DNA from: Candidatus Rifleibacteriota bacterium
Lineage (GTDB): Bacteria > Muiribacteriota > Ozemobacteria > Ozemobacterales > Ozemobacteraceae
Assembly (NCBI GenBank): GCA_015232575.1
Contig: JADFZL010000001.1
Location: 649,531 to 713,530, forward strand
Reading direction: 5' to 3'
Length of the DNA: 64,000 bases
The notes beneath the pieces were generated by a model. It was not told the origin of the DNA. It ran no database searches and saw nothing but the letters and a program-made list of their open reading frames with translations. The translations under genes and the position numbers were made by a program. The stretch's first letter is position 1, and the number at the start of each line of letters is the position of its first letter. This document shows, piece after piece, positions 35,407 through 43,940 of this stretch.

Positions 35407-37647
35407 ATGCCAATTCAAGCTTTTGATAATATAATTGAAAATTTGACTGCAGAGAAGAGTCATAAGCTGATCAGCTTCCAGGAATTTCTGAAAGAATTTC
35501 AGACCTCCGGACACCTGATACTGCGAAATGTTTTTCAACTTTTTCATGACATGATACATCATTATCTCAGCGAATCGAGAGATGACTTTGCTGATGACTC
35601 TGAAAGCATGGGTTTTCTTAATTACAATCTTGATGAACTTTTTATCAATGAGTCGGAAAAGCCTTTCTTTGCAGACAGATTATTTTCCAATCGCCTTGTC
35701 AATCTTGCAAAATCTTTCAGAATGAGTTCTGAACGAAACAAGATTTACATTTTCCGCGGTCCGGCTGGCAGTGGAAAAAGTACATTTCTGAACAACCTGC
35801 TTACCAAGTTTGAAAAATATGTACGTTCCGAGGAAGGTCTTTTATACGAGGTCGTCTGGAAAATTCCCATAGAAGACATGGGCACAGAATTTATTACGAA
35901 AAACCGTGCAGCAGGCTTTGGTGCAGATGACAATTTCTTCGAAGTCCCCTGCCCTAATCATGATAATCCGATTCTTCTCATTCCGAGGAAGTATCGTGCT
36001 GCTCTTCTTCGCGAAATAGTTCAGGACGCCGATCTGAAAAAGAAGCTTTTCAAACACCGCCAGTATTCGTGGGTAGTGAACAATGAACCCTGCACCATCT
36101 GCGGAAGCATTTACGATGCTCTTGCAGAGAGGTTTCCGGTGAAGCGCATATATTCAATGATAAACGTCAGAAGATATTTGTACAACAGAAAACAGGGTAT
36201 TGGAATATCGGTATTTAACTCTGGTGATGAACTAGAGAGAACTATTGTTAAAACCAATGAGCGTATTCAGCAGTTTCTCAATGAGTTTTTCAAAGACAGC
36301 AACAAAGTCAAATTCCTTTTTTCGAGCTATGCAAATACGAATCAGGGAATTCGTGCCCTCATGGACCTTAAAGCCAAAAACGTTCAGAGGTTTCTTGACC
36401 TGCATGGCATAATCAGCGACGAAGTTCATAAGGTCGGCGACATTGAAGAGCGAATCAAATCGCTTTTTGTGGTTCTTATGAACCCGGGCGATCTCGAAAA
36501 TGTTGGTCAGCACCCAAAGTCCGAAGATCCTAAAGTTGATGATTCTCTGAAAGACCGAATTCACGAAATACTTGTTCCGTATGTTCTTGATTACGATACT
36601 GAAATAAATATTTACGTAAATACATTTGGCGAACAGATAAAACTCAGATTCATGCCGCATGTTCTAGAGAATTTTGCCAAGACTATTATTTCGTCAAGAA
36701 TTAAGAAAGAGTCAAAGGCAATAAAAGAATGGCTGAAAAACGACCGAATCTATGAAAAATACTGCGATCCGGACTTTTTCCTTCTGAAAATGGAGCTTTA
36801 TTCAGGGCTTATTCCAGACTGGCTTTCAAAGGAAGACAAAGATTCGCTGAAATCTGATGTTCGCAGAAATATTCTTGCTGAGTCTGAAAACGAAGGTCAC
36901 CAGGGATTTTCGGGCCGGGAATCAATTCAGTTGTTCAATGATTTCTATACAAAGTATTCCAAGAAACGCCCGATTACAATGCAACATATAAACGAGTTTT
37001 TCATGGATGAAAATAAAGAACTGAAAAACGAGATTCCAAGGGATTTCCTGAAGCATCTTACAGATCTGTATGACTATGAAGTTCTTAAAGAAGTTAAAGA
37101 CTCGATGTACAGCTACAATGAAGAGGAAATTTCGAAATCAATTCTTAATTATCTTGTTGCAATAACTCAGAACGTTGGAGATATCATAAAGAACCCGTAT
37201 CTGAATTATGAAGAATTGATTGTTACGGAAGATTTCCTGGATATCGCAGAAACCTATCTCATGGGCTACAATGCGCATATTTCCGCGAAGAGAAAATTCA
37301 GAGAAGATGCTGTTAACGAATACGCTGCTTCTACTCTTGCAAAGGAGATCATGGGCGAACGGAAACACATCATGGAAACCAGACAGTACACTGAAATGTT
37401 CAACCAGTTCACAAAAACAGCCCGTGAAAAAGTTCTCGAGCCTTATGCCGAAAACAGCAATTTCAGATGCGCCATCAAAGAGTTTGAAACCGATGAATTC
37501 AATAAATATGACGCAAAAATCAAGGAAAGAGTCAGACTCCTGTTCAGCACACTTGATGAAAAATACAGTTATTCAGTCGATTCAGCAAAAACAGCATGTC
37601 TTTATGTTCTGGACAACGATCTTGTGAAAAAATTCCGGTATTATTGA
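35407..37647 (+). CDS. Second, divergent PrkA-like serine protein kinase
   Basis: A 746-residue protein with the PrkA layout but only distant similarity to the first copy. Walker A is 'GPAGSGKST' (118-126). 'ILLIPRKYRAALLREIV' is followed by a probable zinc-binding element 'EPCTICGSIYDAL' and a 'CPNHDNP' segment before it. 'GIGISVFNSGDE' and 'GLIRALMDLKAKNVQRFLDLHGIISD'-like sequence match the AAA core; the C-terminal half is helical. It closes the four-gene operon (20-nt gap) and is followed by a strong terminator at 37731-37784. Whether it phosphorylates the same targets as PrkA, or PrkA itself, is unknown. Confidence 0.88.
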   Translation: MPIQAFDNIIENLTAEKSHKLISFQEFLKEFQTSGHLILRNVFQLFHDMIHHYLSESRDDFADDSESMGFLNYNLDELFINESEKPFFADRLFSNRLVNLAKSFRMSSERNKIYIFRGPAGSGKSTFLNNLLTKFEKYVRSEEGLLYEVVWKIPIEDMGTEFITKNRAAGFGADDNFFEVPCPNHDNPILLIPRKYRAALLREIVQDADLKKKLFKHRQYSWVVNNEPCTICGSIYDALAERFPVKRIYSMINVRRYLYNRKQGIGISVFNSGDELERTIVKTNERIQQFLNEFFKDSNKVKFLFSSYANTNQGIRALMDLKAKNVQRFLDLHGIISDEVHKVGDIEERIKSLFVVLMNPGDLENVGQHPKSEDPKVDDSLKDRIHEILVPYVLDYDTEINIYVNTFGEQIKLRFMPHVLENFAKTIISSRIKKESKAIKEWLKNDRIYEKYCDPDFFLLKMELYSGLIPDWLSKEDKDSLKSDVRRNILAESENEGHQGFSGRESIQLFNDFYTKYSKKRPITMQHINEFFMDENKELKNEIPRDFLKHLTDLYDYEVLKEVKDSMYSYNEEEISKSILNYLVAITQNVGDIIKNPYLNYEELIVTEDFLDIAETYLMGYNAHISAKRKFREDAVNEYAASTLAKEIMGERKHIMETRQYTEMFNQFTKTAREKVLEPYAENSNFRCAIKEFETDEFNKYDAKIKERVRLLFSTLDEKYSYSVDSAKTACLYVLDNDLVKKFRYY

Positions 37648-37730
37648 TTGCCCAATCCCGGTTAATTCGTGGATCAGCTTTAGCTTGATAAATCAAGCCC
37701 CCGCGGAAAACGAGAATAGCAAACTGATAT

Positions 37731-37784
37731 AAAAATCTTGCCCTCTCTCATGGTTGAACCCGAGAGAGGGCAAGATTTTTTTTC
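37731..37784 (+). terminator. Intrinsic terminator of the prkA-yeaH-spoVR-prkA2 operon
   Basis: An 18-19-bp stem (left arm 37731-37749, right arm 37762-37780) with a 12-14-nt loop and a run of Ts to 37783. The left flank is A-rich, so it could also stop transcription of pyk coming from the right. Confidence 0.9.
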
Positions 37785-37804
37785 AGCATTTAGAAAATAC
37801 CATA

Positions 37805-37866
37805 TCATCTCGAACGAATGTGAGAGATCTTATATAAGCGAGATTTCTCCCTTCGGTCGAAATGAC
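37805..37866. repeat. Interspersed inverted repeat (TCATTTCGACCGAA family), near-complete copy
   Basis: TCATCTCGAACGAATGTGAG at the left and CTCCCTTCGGTCGAAATGAC at the right, i.e. the element of 39742 in reverse orientation. It lies between the operon terminator and the pyk stop. Confidence 0.85.
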
Positions 37867-37931
37867 ATAATAGAAATTCTTGAGCTTAAATGACTCCGTT
37901 ATTAACGGTTTGCTGTACTAAGCTTGAAATC

Positions 37932-39407
37932 TTACTGGACATGATAAGCTTCCTGGTCCTTTTTTGTATCTTTGAGGGTTTTGCCGAATATTTCGACTTT
38001 AATCATGTTTGTCGCTCCTGTCTTTCCAACCGGAACACCGGCTACGATAACAACTGTATCTCCTGGTTTCACGTATCCTGAAATTTCAGCGAACTTTACA
38101 CTTTCAAGATGAAGTTCCTCAAGAGTTCGGAATTTAGGCGCTAGAACCGGCTGTATTCCCCAGTTTATCGAAAGCTGATGGTAAATCTGCTCATCAGAAA
38201 CAATTGCAATAATAGGAAAAGTAGGTCGCAGCCGAGAAAGTTGTCGTGCAGTTTCGCCTGATTCGGTAACAGTTATTACAGCCTTTGCGCCCACCTGATA
38301 CGCAGTAGTTATTGCAGCAGCAGTAACTGCTGAGGTTGTTGATCCGCTTGTGTCAGCCCAATTCAGATTTGAAAAATATCCTTTTCTGTAATCAATTGCT
38401 TCCTCAGCCCTTTCAACAATCCTGGCCATCATTTCAACACATCCAATCGGATGTTTTCCGATTGACGTTTCACCAGAAAGCATTACCGCGGAGGTCGAAT
38501 CATAGACAGCATTGGCAACATCTGAAACTTCTGCTCTTGTTGGACGCGGAGCTTCAACCATGGTATGAAGCATCTGAGTGGCTGTAATAGCAGGCTTTCC
38601 GGCCATGTAGCATTTTTTAGTCAGCTCTTTCTGAGCAACCGGAACGTCTTCAGGCTGAAGTTCAACGCCGAGGTCCCCGCGTGCTACCATTATTCCGTCG
38701 GCAACAGAAAGAATCTGATCGAAATTTTTCAGTGCTGTATGATTTTCGATCTTAGCAATAATTTTTGTTTTTGGAGAACCGCTCGAAACAAGTATTTCTC
38801 TGACTTTTTCGATTGTTTCTACTGATTCGGTGAATGACACTGCGATAAAATCGAATTTATGTTCTGCAGCAAACTGAATGTCTCTGACATCCTTTGGTGT
38901 CGGGTTCGGAAGATTCAAAGTAAAACCCGGAATATTAACTCCGCGCTTTCCTTTAATTTTTCCACCATTTTTTATGATGCACTGAACTTCATTTTCTGGT
39001 AGTATTTTTTCGACCTCAAGCATTATCAATCCGTCATCCAGAAGAATGGTTGATCCTGGAGTAACTGTTTCAGCAAGTTTTTCGAATTGAATTGTCAATA
39101 CTTCTGATGTTCCGGTTACTTTTCTGCCTGTCAGTCGAATCGTCTTTCCATTTTCAAGAAGAATCGAGTCGTTTTCAACTTCTCCGGTTCTGATTTCCGG
39201 ACCTTTTGTATCAAGCATAAGTGCAAGCGGTGAACCGGAAGACTCACGCAGAGCTTTTATTCTGGTTATTCTTCTGCCATGTTCTTCAAAATCACCATGT
39301 GAAAAATTCAGCCTGGCCACATTCATTCCGGCATTCAGAAGCATTCTCAAGACTTCGGGTTCTTCCGCAGATGGCCCGAGTGTTACAATAATCTTTGTTT
39401 TTCTCAT
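37932..39407 (-). CDS. pyk: Pyruvate kinase
   Basis: A 491-residue glycolytic enzyme converting PEP and ADP to pyruvate and ATP. Hallmarks: N-terminal 'RKTKIIVTLGPSAEEPEVL', 'NVARLNFSHGD', the active-site segment 'KIIAKIENHTALKNFDQIL', 'GIMVARGDLGVELQPEDV', and 'PTRAEVSDVANAVYDSTSAVMLSGETS'. The C-terminal allosteric domain is complete and ends with a short extension. AAGGAG precedes the ATG by 9 nt. It is single, convergent with the PrkA operon. Confidence 0.98.
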   Translation of the reverse strand: MRKTKIIVTLGPSAEEPEVLRMLLNAGMNVARLNFSHGDFEEHGRRITRIKALRESSGSPLALMLDTKGPEIRTGEVENDSILLENGKTIRLTGRKVTGTSEVLTIQFEKLAETVTPGSTILLDDGLIMLEVEKILPENEVQCIIKNGGKIKGKRGVNIPGFTLNLPNPTPKDVRDIQFAAEHKFDFIAVSFTESVETIEKVREILVSSGSPKTKIIAKIENHTALKNFDQILSVADGIMVARGDLGVELQPEDVPVAQKELTKKCYMAGKPAITATQMLHTMVEAPRPTRAEVSDVANAVYDSTSAVMLSGETSIGKHPIGCVEMMARIVERAEEAIDYRKGYFSNLNWADTSGSTTSAVTAAAITTAYQVGAKAVITVTESGETARQLSRLRPTFPIIAIVSDEQIYHQLSINWGIQPVLAPKFRTLEELHLESVKFAEISGYVKPGDTVVIVAGVPVGKTGATNMIKVEIFGKTLKDTKKDQEAYHVQ

Positions 39408-39918
39408 TCTACTGTCTCCTTATTGAGGGAACCAATCTGCTCAAAATTACTCTCATTCAGAGTTTTTAAACAGATGAAAATTACAAGATCAAATTTTGAT
39501 CTTTAAATGAATAATTAGAAACCACAAAACATTGAATAGATAAAATAATTGCACAAATTTTATACAATAAACTAAAAGAAATCAGTTTTTGCTGAATAGT
39601 GCAACTTTCATACCAATTAATGAAACTCTGCAATTTGAAGGCTAATAAAACCTTCTCCGCAGAATGCTCAGTTTGTTCGGGGATTTATATCAACAAAGAA
39701 TCTTAGTACAACAAGTTTTAATAAAAGGGCCATTAATCAATGTCATTTCGACCGAAGGGAGAAATCCTGCATTTATGGAGATCTCTCACATTCGTTCGAG
39801 ATGACAGCCCACCCAAAAATTACACGCAAATTGCTCCCTTTTTTAAGATTTTGCGTATTTAGTTTTGATTTTTCTTAAGTTAATTTTACAGAGGACAATG
39901 GTGGGAGCGCTTTAAACG
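39408..39918. other. Gene-free stretch upstream of pyk
   Basis: AT-rich, with no supported coding frame. It contains the pyk promoter region next to 39407 and a complete copy of the TCATTTCGACCGAA repeat with tail (39742-39860) ahead of the STAS gene's 3' end. Confidence 0.6.
39742..39860. repeat. Interspersed inverted repeat (TCATTTCGACCGAA family), complete copy with tail
   Basis: 39742-39805 is the imperfect palindrome, GTCATTTCGACCGAAGGGAG to TTCGTTCGAGATGAC. 39806-39860 is an AT-rich tail shared with the copies at 5013 and 7514 ('gcccacccaaaaatt', 'aagattttgcgtattta'). Confidence 0.85.
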
Positions 39919-40263
39919 CTATTTGATTGATGATTCTACTATTTGGAATGCTCTGTCGAGGCGGGTCAGTTTGAAAATTTTTAATATCTGCGGCTGTGGA
40001 TCAAGCAAAATAAGTGTTTTATTCTCAGCGGACATCGCTTTAAGTAATTTCATAAGGACTGAAATACCCGCACTTGATATAAAATCCATCTGTGAAAGAT
40101 TCAGAGTAACTTTATTAAATCTTCCCAATTTTTCGATTGCCAGATATTCCTCGCACACAGGAATTCCATCTTCAGAAAGATTTCCTGTTATTTTAATAAC
40201 AGCCTCGTCTTCTGATTCACTTGCTATTTCAATTTTTAAAGCCGTTTTCAGATACTTATTCAT
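39919..40263 (-). CDS. STAS-domain protein
   Basis: A 114-residue single STAS domain. The core 'VTLNLSQMDFISSAGISVLMKLL' carries the 'SSAG' version of the SpoIIAA phosphorylation loop, and 'ILLDPQPQILKIFKLTRLDRAF' is the C-terminal helix. It is expected to act in partner switching with a serine kinase/anti-sigma factor or in a related signalling complex. It is the second STAS gene in the window (see 26795) and has no obvious partner next to it. SD is weak. Confidence 0.87.
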   Translation of the reverse strand: MNKYLKTALKIEIASESEDEAVIKITGNLSEDGIPVCEEYLAIEKLGRFNKVTLNLSQMDFISSAGISVLMKLLKAMSAENKTLILLDPQPQILKIFKLTRLDRAFQIVESSIK

Positions 40264-40461
40264 ATTTTTTTATCTCGTTTAACTATCACACTTCTTAGTC
40301 GAAATGAAGTAATTACTAACGCAACTTTTGTGATATTAGAAAATAATCACATATTTGCTTCCTTCATTGAGTGATCATCCATTAGAAAATCAATGCCTGG
40401 CGAAACTGTCCGAAAAAGTCGGACAATTGAAAAGGCCGCTTTAGCTGGAAAACTCTGAATT

Positions 40462-41679
40462 TTACAGGCCGGCATACAATCTTGTACCTGCGACGATAAG
40501 AAGCGCTGTGACTGGAAGCAGGATGATTCCGATTACTTTTGCGAGATTGGCTTTGAAATAATCTTGTGTCATTGAAAGACAGAGATGTGCCGGAGTAAGG
40601 AAAACGCCGGCTAGTCCACAGGTGTAGGCAAACTGCATGTAAAGCAGGGTATCTTCCTTCCAAAGGGGCATCAGCACAGGAAACACTGTTCCCACGAAAC
40701 CAGTTGTCACCCCGGTCAATAATCCCAGGAGGAAAGGGAGAAAAAAACTCAGCAGCCAAACTGGAAGTCCTGCACCAATCATCGTCGAGCTCAGGTTTGT
40801 CAGTGCTCCGGTAGAAGCGAGAACCTGCCCGAGAAGAAAAACTGAATAAATCAGTACTACAACCTGAACATTGATTGATTCCCGGAAAAGCTTAAAAAAA
40901 TCTGAGATTGTTACCCTTTCAAACACTGTCAGAGCGAGAATTATCACGGTCAGCCCCGGAATAAGAGAAATCTTGGCAAGTGCCACAAATATTACCGCAA
41001 TAATCGGCCAGAGAACGGTAAATTTTCCAACGTCCAGGTCTATTTGCTGTTGAGAAGCTGATAACACGGCATTGTCTGTTGTGAGCGAATATGATCTTAT
41101 AAAAAACACTGCAAGTCCTGATGCAAAGGCAGTAAGAGCAAGCGGAAACAAATTGAAAGACAATGCTGTCGGAGAAATTCGGGCAATTCCGGCGCAGAGA
41201 ATAATTCCCGGATAAAGCGGAAAAGATAGTTCCCAGCAATGTCTGAACCAGTAATTTGTAAAAACTTTATCTTCACTGGACAATTTCATTGAGTTTCCGA
41301 ATTCTTCTGTAATCGGAGCAGTAAACATTGCACCGCCCGGCATTGGAATAAGCCCGACAAGTGCTGGGAAAGCAAAGAGAATAGATCTTGGACTTTTCAG
41401 CTTTCCGCGAAGATAGGTAATCATTCTATCCATGCGGTTTGTAGCCTTCAAAAGGGTTGAAAACAGATAAATCAGACAAACAATTACCGCAAGTTCATAG
41501 AACTTATCATCCATAAGAACTGTCTTAGCGTCTGAAAGAAGAACAGAAACATCAAATTTCAGTGACAACGACAAACCGACTGCGGCAAGCAGAATTGCCA
41601 GCCAGAGCGCAACTCCTCTCACAGTTAAAAATACCATGAGAAGAATCACAACAAAAAGTATAATCGTGTCATTATTCAT
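40462..41679 (-). CDS. DUF401 family membrane permease
   Basis: A 405-residue polytopic protein with about 10-11 helices. The DUF401 signature 'FPALVGLIPMPGGAMFTAPITEE' is near residue 105, followed by 'TNYWFRHCWELSFPLYPGII'. The second-half sequence 'LLTGVTTGFVGTVFPVLMPL' mirrors it, an inverted-repeat layout of ion-transporter-superfamily permeases. Substrate is unknown; related families carry anions or organic acids. AAGGT lies 7 nt before the ATG at 41679; a GTG three codons upstream is also open. It is monocistronic. Confidence 0.85.
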   Translation of the reverse strand: MNNDTIILFVVILLMVFLTVRGVALWLAILLAAVGLSLSLKFDVSVLLSDAKTVLMDDKFYELAVIVCLIYLFSTLLKATNRMDRMITYLRGKLKSPRSILFAFPALVGLIPMPGGAMFTAPITEEFGNSMKLSSEDKVFTNYWFRHCWELSFPLYPGIILCAGIARISPTALSFNLFPLALTAFASGLAVFFIRSYSLTTDNAVLSASQQQIDLDVGKFTVLWPIIAVIFVALAKISLIPGLTVIILALTVFERVTISDFFKLFRESINVQVVVLIYSVFLLGQVLASTGALTNLSSTMIGAGLPVWLLSFFLPFLLGLLTGVTTGFVGTVFPVLMPLWKEDTLLYMQFAYTCGLAGVFLTPAHLCLSMTQDYFKANLAKVIGIILLPVTALLIVAGTRLYAGL

Positions 41680-41729
41680 ATATTTCACACCTTATCTCAA
41701 TTAAAAAAAACAAACTGAGACAACATCAA

Positions 41730-41878
41730 GATAAAAGATAAAGGATAAAAGCTATCCGCAGATTTCACAGATTACGCAGATTAATATTTAAAGATGAGAT
41801 CTGAAAGATCACGAGACTGAATCCTGAATCTTGAACCTAAAAAATCTGCGTAATCTGCGTAATCTGCGGACAAAACTC
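41730..41878. repeat. 'gcagattacgcagatt' repeat, copy 1
   Basis: Starts 'agataaaagataaagg' and contains several tandem 10-bp units of the form GCAGATTACGCAGATT and CTGCGTAATCTGCG in opposite orientations at either end, with 'agatgagatctgaaagat' between. A shorter copy with the same middle is at 44767-44852. Confidence 0.8.
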
Positions 41879-41950
41879 TTGTCTTTTCTTGTCTTTTCTT
41901 TTATTTCCTATTATATAAAAATCATTGAAATAATATTTGTTTAAAATTTA

Positions 41951-43132
41951 TCAGACGTTCATCAAAACAAGTTCTTTCTGAGTTTCTCCGGTTATTACTG
42001 CTTCGGTTTCTGATTTGATGAAAACATTCAATTCGCTTCTTACGCCCATTTTTCCTTCGATATATATTCCAGGTTCAACTGAAAAGCAGATTCCGGGAAC
42101 CAGTCTGCGTGAATCTCTGGTTTCGAGATTGTCAATGTTCACTCCGTTTCCATGGCATTCACGGCCGATAGAATGTCCTGTGCGGTGAATAAAATTGTTT
42201 TTGTATCCTGCTTTATCGATAACATTTCTTGCAGCATTATCTACTTCCCAGCCATAAACAGCTTCTTTTCGTGACAGCCTTGAACAGACAAGTTCTACTG
42301 CTGCATCTCTGGAATCTCTGACAATATTGAATATCTTCACATAATCAGCAGGGGGATTCTTTCCAGCATATCCGCACCAGGTAATATCGTAGAAAATTCC
42401 ATCAGGAACCGCTTTTTTTGCCCAGAGATCAATCAGAATCATGTCACCTTTCTTTATTTCACGGGAATTAGCTTCTGTCGGCTCAAAATGCGGATCAGCA
42501 GGATGATCGTTTACTCCGACAATCGGAACGCCTTTGGTTGCAAAAGAATTTTCCTTGAAAGATTCAAGAATAAAATTGGCCACCTGAATTTCAGTGATCT
42601 TTTTTCCTTCAGCAATGTGGCTTTCTATGAGTTGAAAGGCATCTGCACGAATTCTGTCAACGATTTTTCCTGTTGTTACATGCGATTGATAGCCGTTTTC
42701 GTCTATCAGAGATTCAAATTCCTGTACAAGGTCGGCAGCTGATACAACTTCATGACCAAAAGAGCGTATCAATTCAACCGTTCCGGCATCAGCAGTTGAA
42801 ATATATGGAATTTCATTCATCGGAGAATACTGCATTGCAACTTTTCCGGGAGTTCCGAGTATTTTTTTGAGAGCTTCGTTTCTCTCCTGCCAGGAAAGGT
42901 ACATAATCTTCTCACCTGGAAGTGAATCTAATCGAGTTCTCTCGACCACAGACAAAAGCCTTGTTGGAACCCCGGCAACGGGAATATAATAGTACCACCT
43001 GCGCGTCGTCGGCTTGGAATAATCAAGTCCAAGAATTCTTCCGCCAAGATGGTCCCGATTCTGAAAATCGTAAAAAAGCCATCCGTCATATTTATATTCA
43101 GCAAGTTTCTTCTGTATTTTTTCCAGATTCAT
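41951..43132 (-). CDS. M24 family metallopeptidase (Xaa-Pro aminopeptidase type)
   Basis: A 393-residue protein with a creatinase-like N-terminal domain and a pita-bread catalytic domain. Metal-ligand segments are 'GDMILIDLWAKK', 'FYDITWCGYAG', 'HRTGHSIGRECHGNGVNID' and 'VEPGIYIEGKMGVRSELNV'. The usual reaction is release of an N-terminal residue before proline. The frame is open to 43294, but that extension runs through a triple-hairpin repeat; AAGGAG lies 7 nt before the ATG at 43132, which I take as the start. Two repeat copies form its leader. Confidence 0.92.
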   Translation of the reverse strand: MNLEKIQKKLAEYKYDGWLFYDFQNRDHLGGRILGLDYSKPTTRRWYYYIPVAGVPTRLLSVVERTRLDSLPGEKIMYLSWQERNEALKKILGTPGKVAMQYSPMNEIPYISTADAGTVELIRSFGHEVVSAADLVQEFESLIDENGYQSHVTTGKIVDRIRADAFQLIESHIAEGKKITEIQVANFILESFKENSFATKGVPIVGVNDHPADPHFEPTEANSREIKKGDMILIDLWAKKAVPDGIFYDITWCGYAGKNPPADYVKIFNIVRDSRDAAVELVCSRLSRKEAVYGWEVDNAARNVIDKAGYKNNFIHRTGHSIGRECHGNGVNIDNLETRDSRRLVPGICFSVEPGIYIEGKMGVRSELNVFIKSETEAVITGETQKELVLMNV

Positions 43133-43135
43133 AAT

Positions 43136-43147
43136 TTTCTCCTTTTT
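43136..43147 (-). promoter_or_regulatory. Shine-Dalgarno abutting a hairpin repeat, M24 peptidase gene
   Basis: On the minus strand the hairpin arm ends CCCCCTCTCT and is followed at once by AAAAAGGAG, then the start codon. The arrangement is the same as at the GT2 gene (12464-12480). Confidence 0.4.
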
Positions 43148-43229
43148 AGAGAGGGGGCACGCGCCCCCTCTCGGCGCTCGAACAAGTTCGACCGCCTCAC
43201 TCCCCGCGGTCGAGCACCTTGTGCTCTCC
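43148..43229. repeat. Triple-hairpin repeat, copy 3
   Basis: Three stems as in copy 1, with the 10-bp GC stem intact. The second stem reads GGCGCTCGAA/TTCGACCGCC, longer than in copy 1. It is followed by 'acgattgccagaccggcgcca', a segment shared with copy 4. Confidence 0.9.
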
Positions 43230-43282
43230 ACGATTGCCAGACCGGCGCCACTCATAACTTCGACAAGCTCAATCAACTTTTT

Positions 43283-43363
43283 AGAGAGGGGCACGCGCCC
43301 CCTCTCGGCGCTCGAACAAGTTCGACCGCCTCACTCCCCGCGGTCGAGCACCTTGTGCTCTCC
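43283..43363. repeat. Triple-hairpin repeat, copy 4
   Basis: Direct repeat of copy 3 with the same 3' extension ('acgattgccagaccggcgcca', to 43384). The first stem has one G fewer in the left arm. Confidence 0.9.
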
Positions 43364-43506
43364 ACGATTGCCAGACCGGCGCCACGTAGCATTGCAACTG
43401 GCTGTTCTACTGCATTGGAAAAGCTTGTTAATGTATATACCTATTAATCGGTTGTAATAGAACCCTCGCCCTTCCCCGAACTTTTGAATAAATACCTTGT
43501 AATCAT

Positions 43507-43848
43507 TCATTTTCGAATAAAGTTGGGCATTTCGAAGGGAATTTCCAGGGAAATTTCAACCAGACCTGCGCAGGCACCGTCTTTCATCCATGGTGTCTGC
43601 CAGATAAGCTTCTTTTTTCCCTTTTTTTCAATAGTGTAGGCATTCGTTTTCTTTTCAGCCAGCAAGTTGTTAATTTTTTCCCGAGCTGATTCCGGGTGAC
43701 AATCCATGAGGTTTTTGCCGATCAGCTCCTTGCCACCATCAGATTTAAATGTCTCCTGCGCACTTTCATTCATAAAAATAATTGTTCCATGAATATCAGT
43801 AACAGTAATAGATCCTTTTATTCCATCTAGCCAGAGAAATTCATTCAT
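43507..43848 (-). CDS. Small PAS-domain protein
   Basis: A 113-residue protein made of one PAS-like domain: 'GSITVTDIHGTIIFMNESAQETF' (the typical 'I.VTD..G.I...N.AA...F' opening), 'GKNLMDCHPESAREKINNLL' and the C-terminal strand 'LIWQTPWMKDGACAGLVEIS'. No output domain is attached. Such stand-alone PAS proteins may bind a small ligand or a partner. AGGAAATATT precedes the ATG. No functional partner is obvious from neighbours. Confidence 0.8.
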   Translation of the reverse strand: MNEFLWLDGIKGSITVTDIHGTIIFMNESAQETFKSDGGKELIGKNLMDCHPESAREKINNLLAEKKTNAYTIEKKGKKKLIWQTPWMKDGACAGLVEISLEIPFEMPNFIRK

Positions 43849-43940
43849 AATATTTCCTGTTTCAGATAAATTTCAGCTTCAGAGCCATATTTTACCATAA
43901 ATTCACCTTGAGAGAATTAATAAATTTACCATTTCCTAAA

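Noticed and set aside
43049..43447. Plus-strand open frames over the triple-hairpin repeats
   Set aside because: They consist of the repeats and the antisense of the M24 gene start, with no SD.
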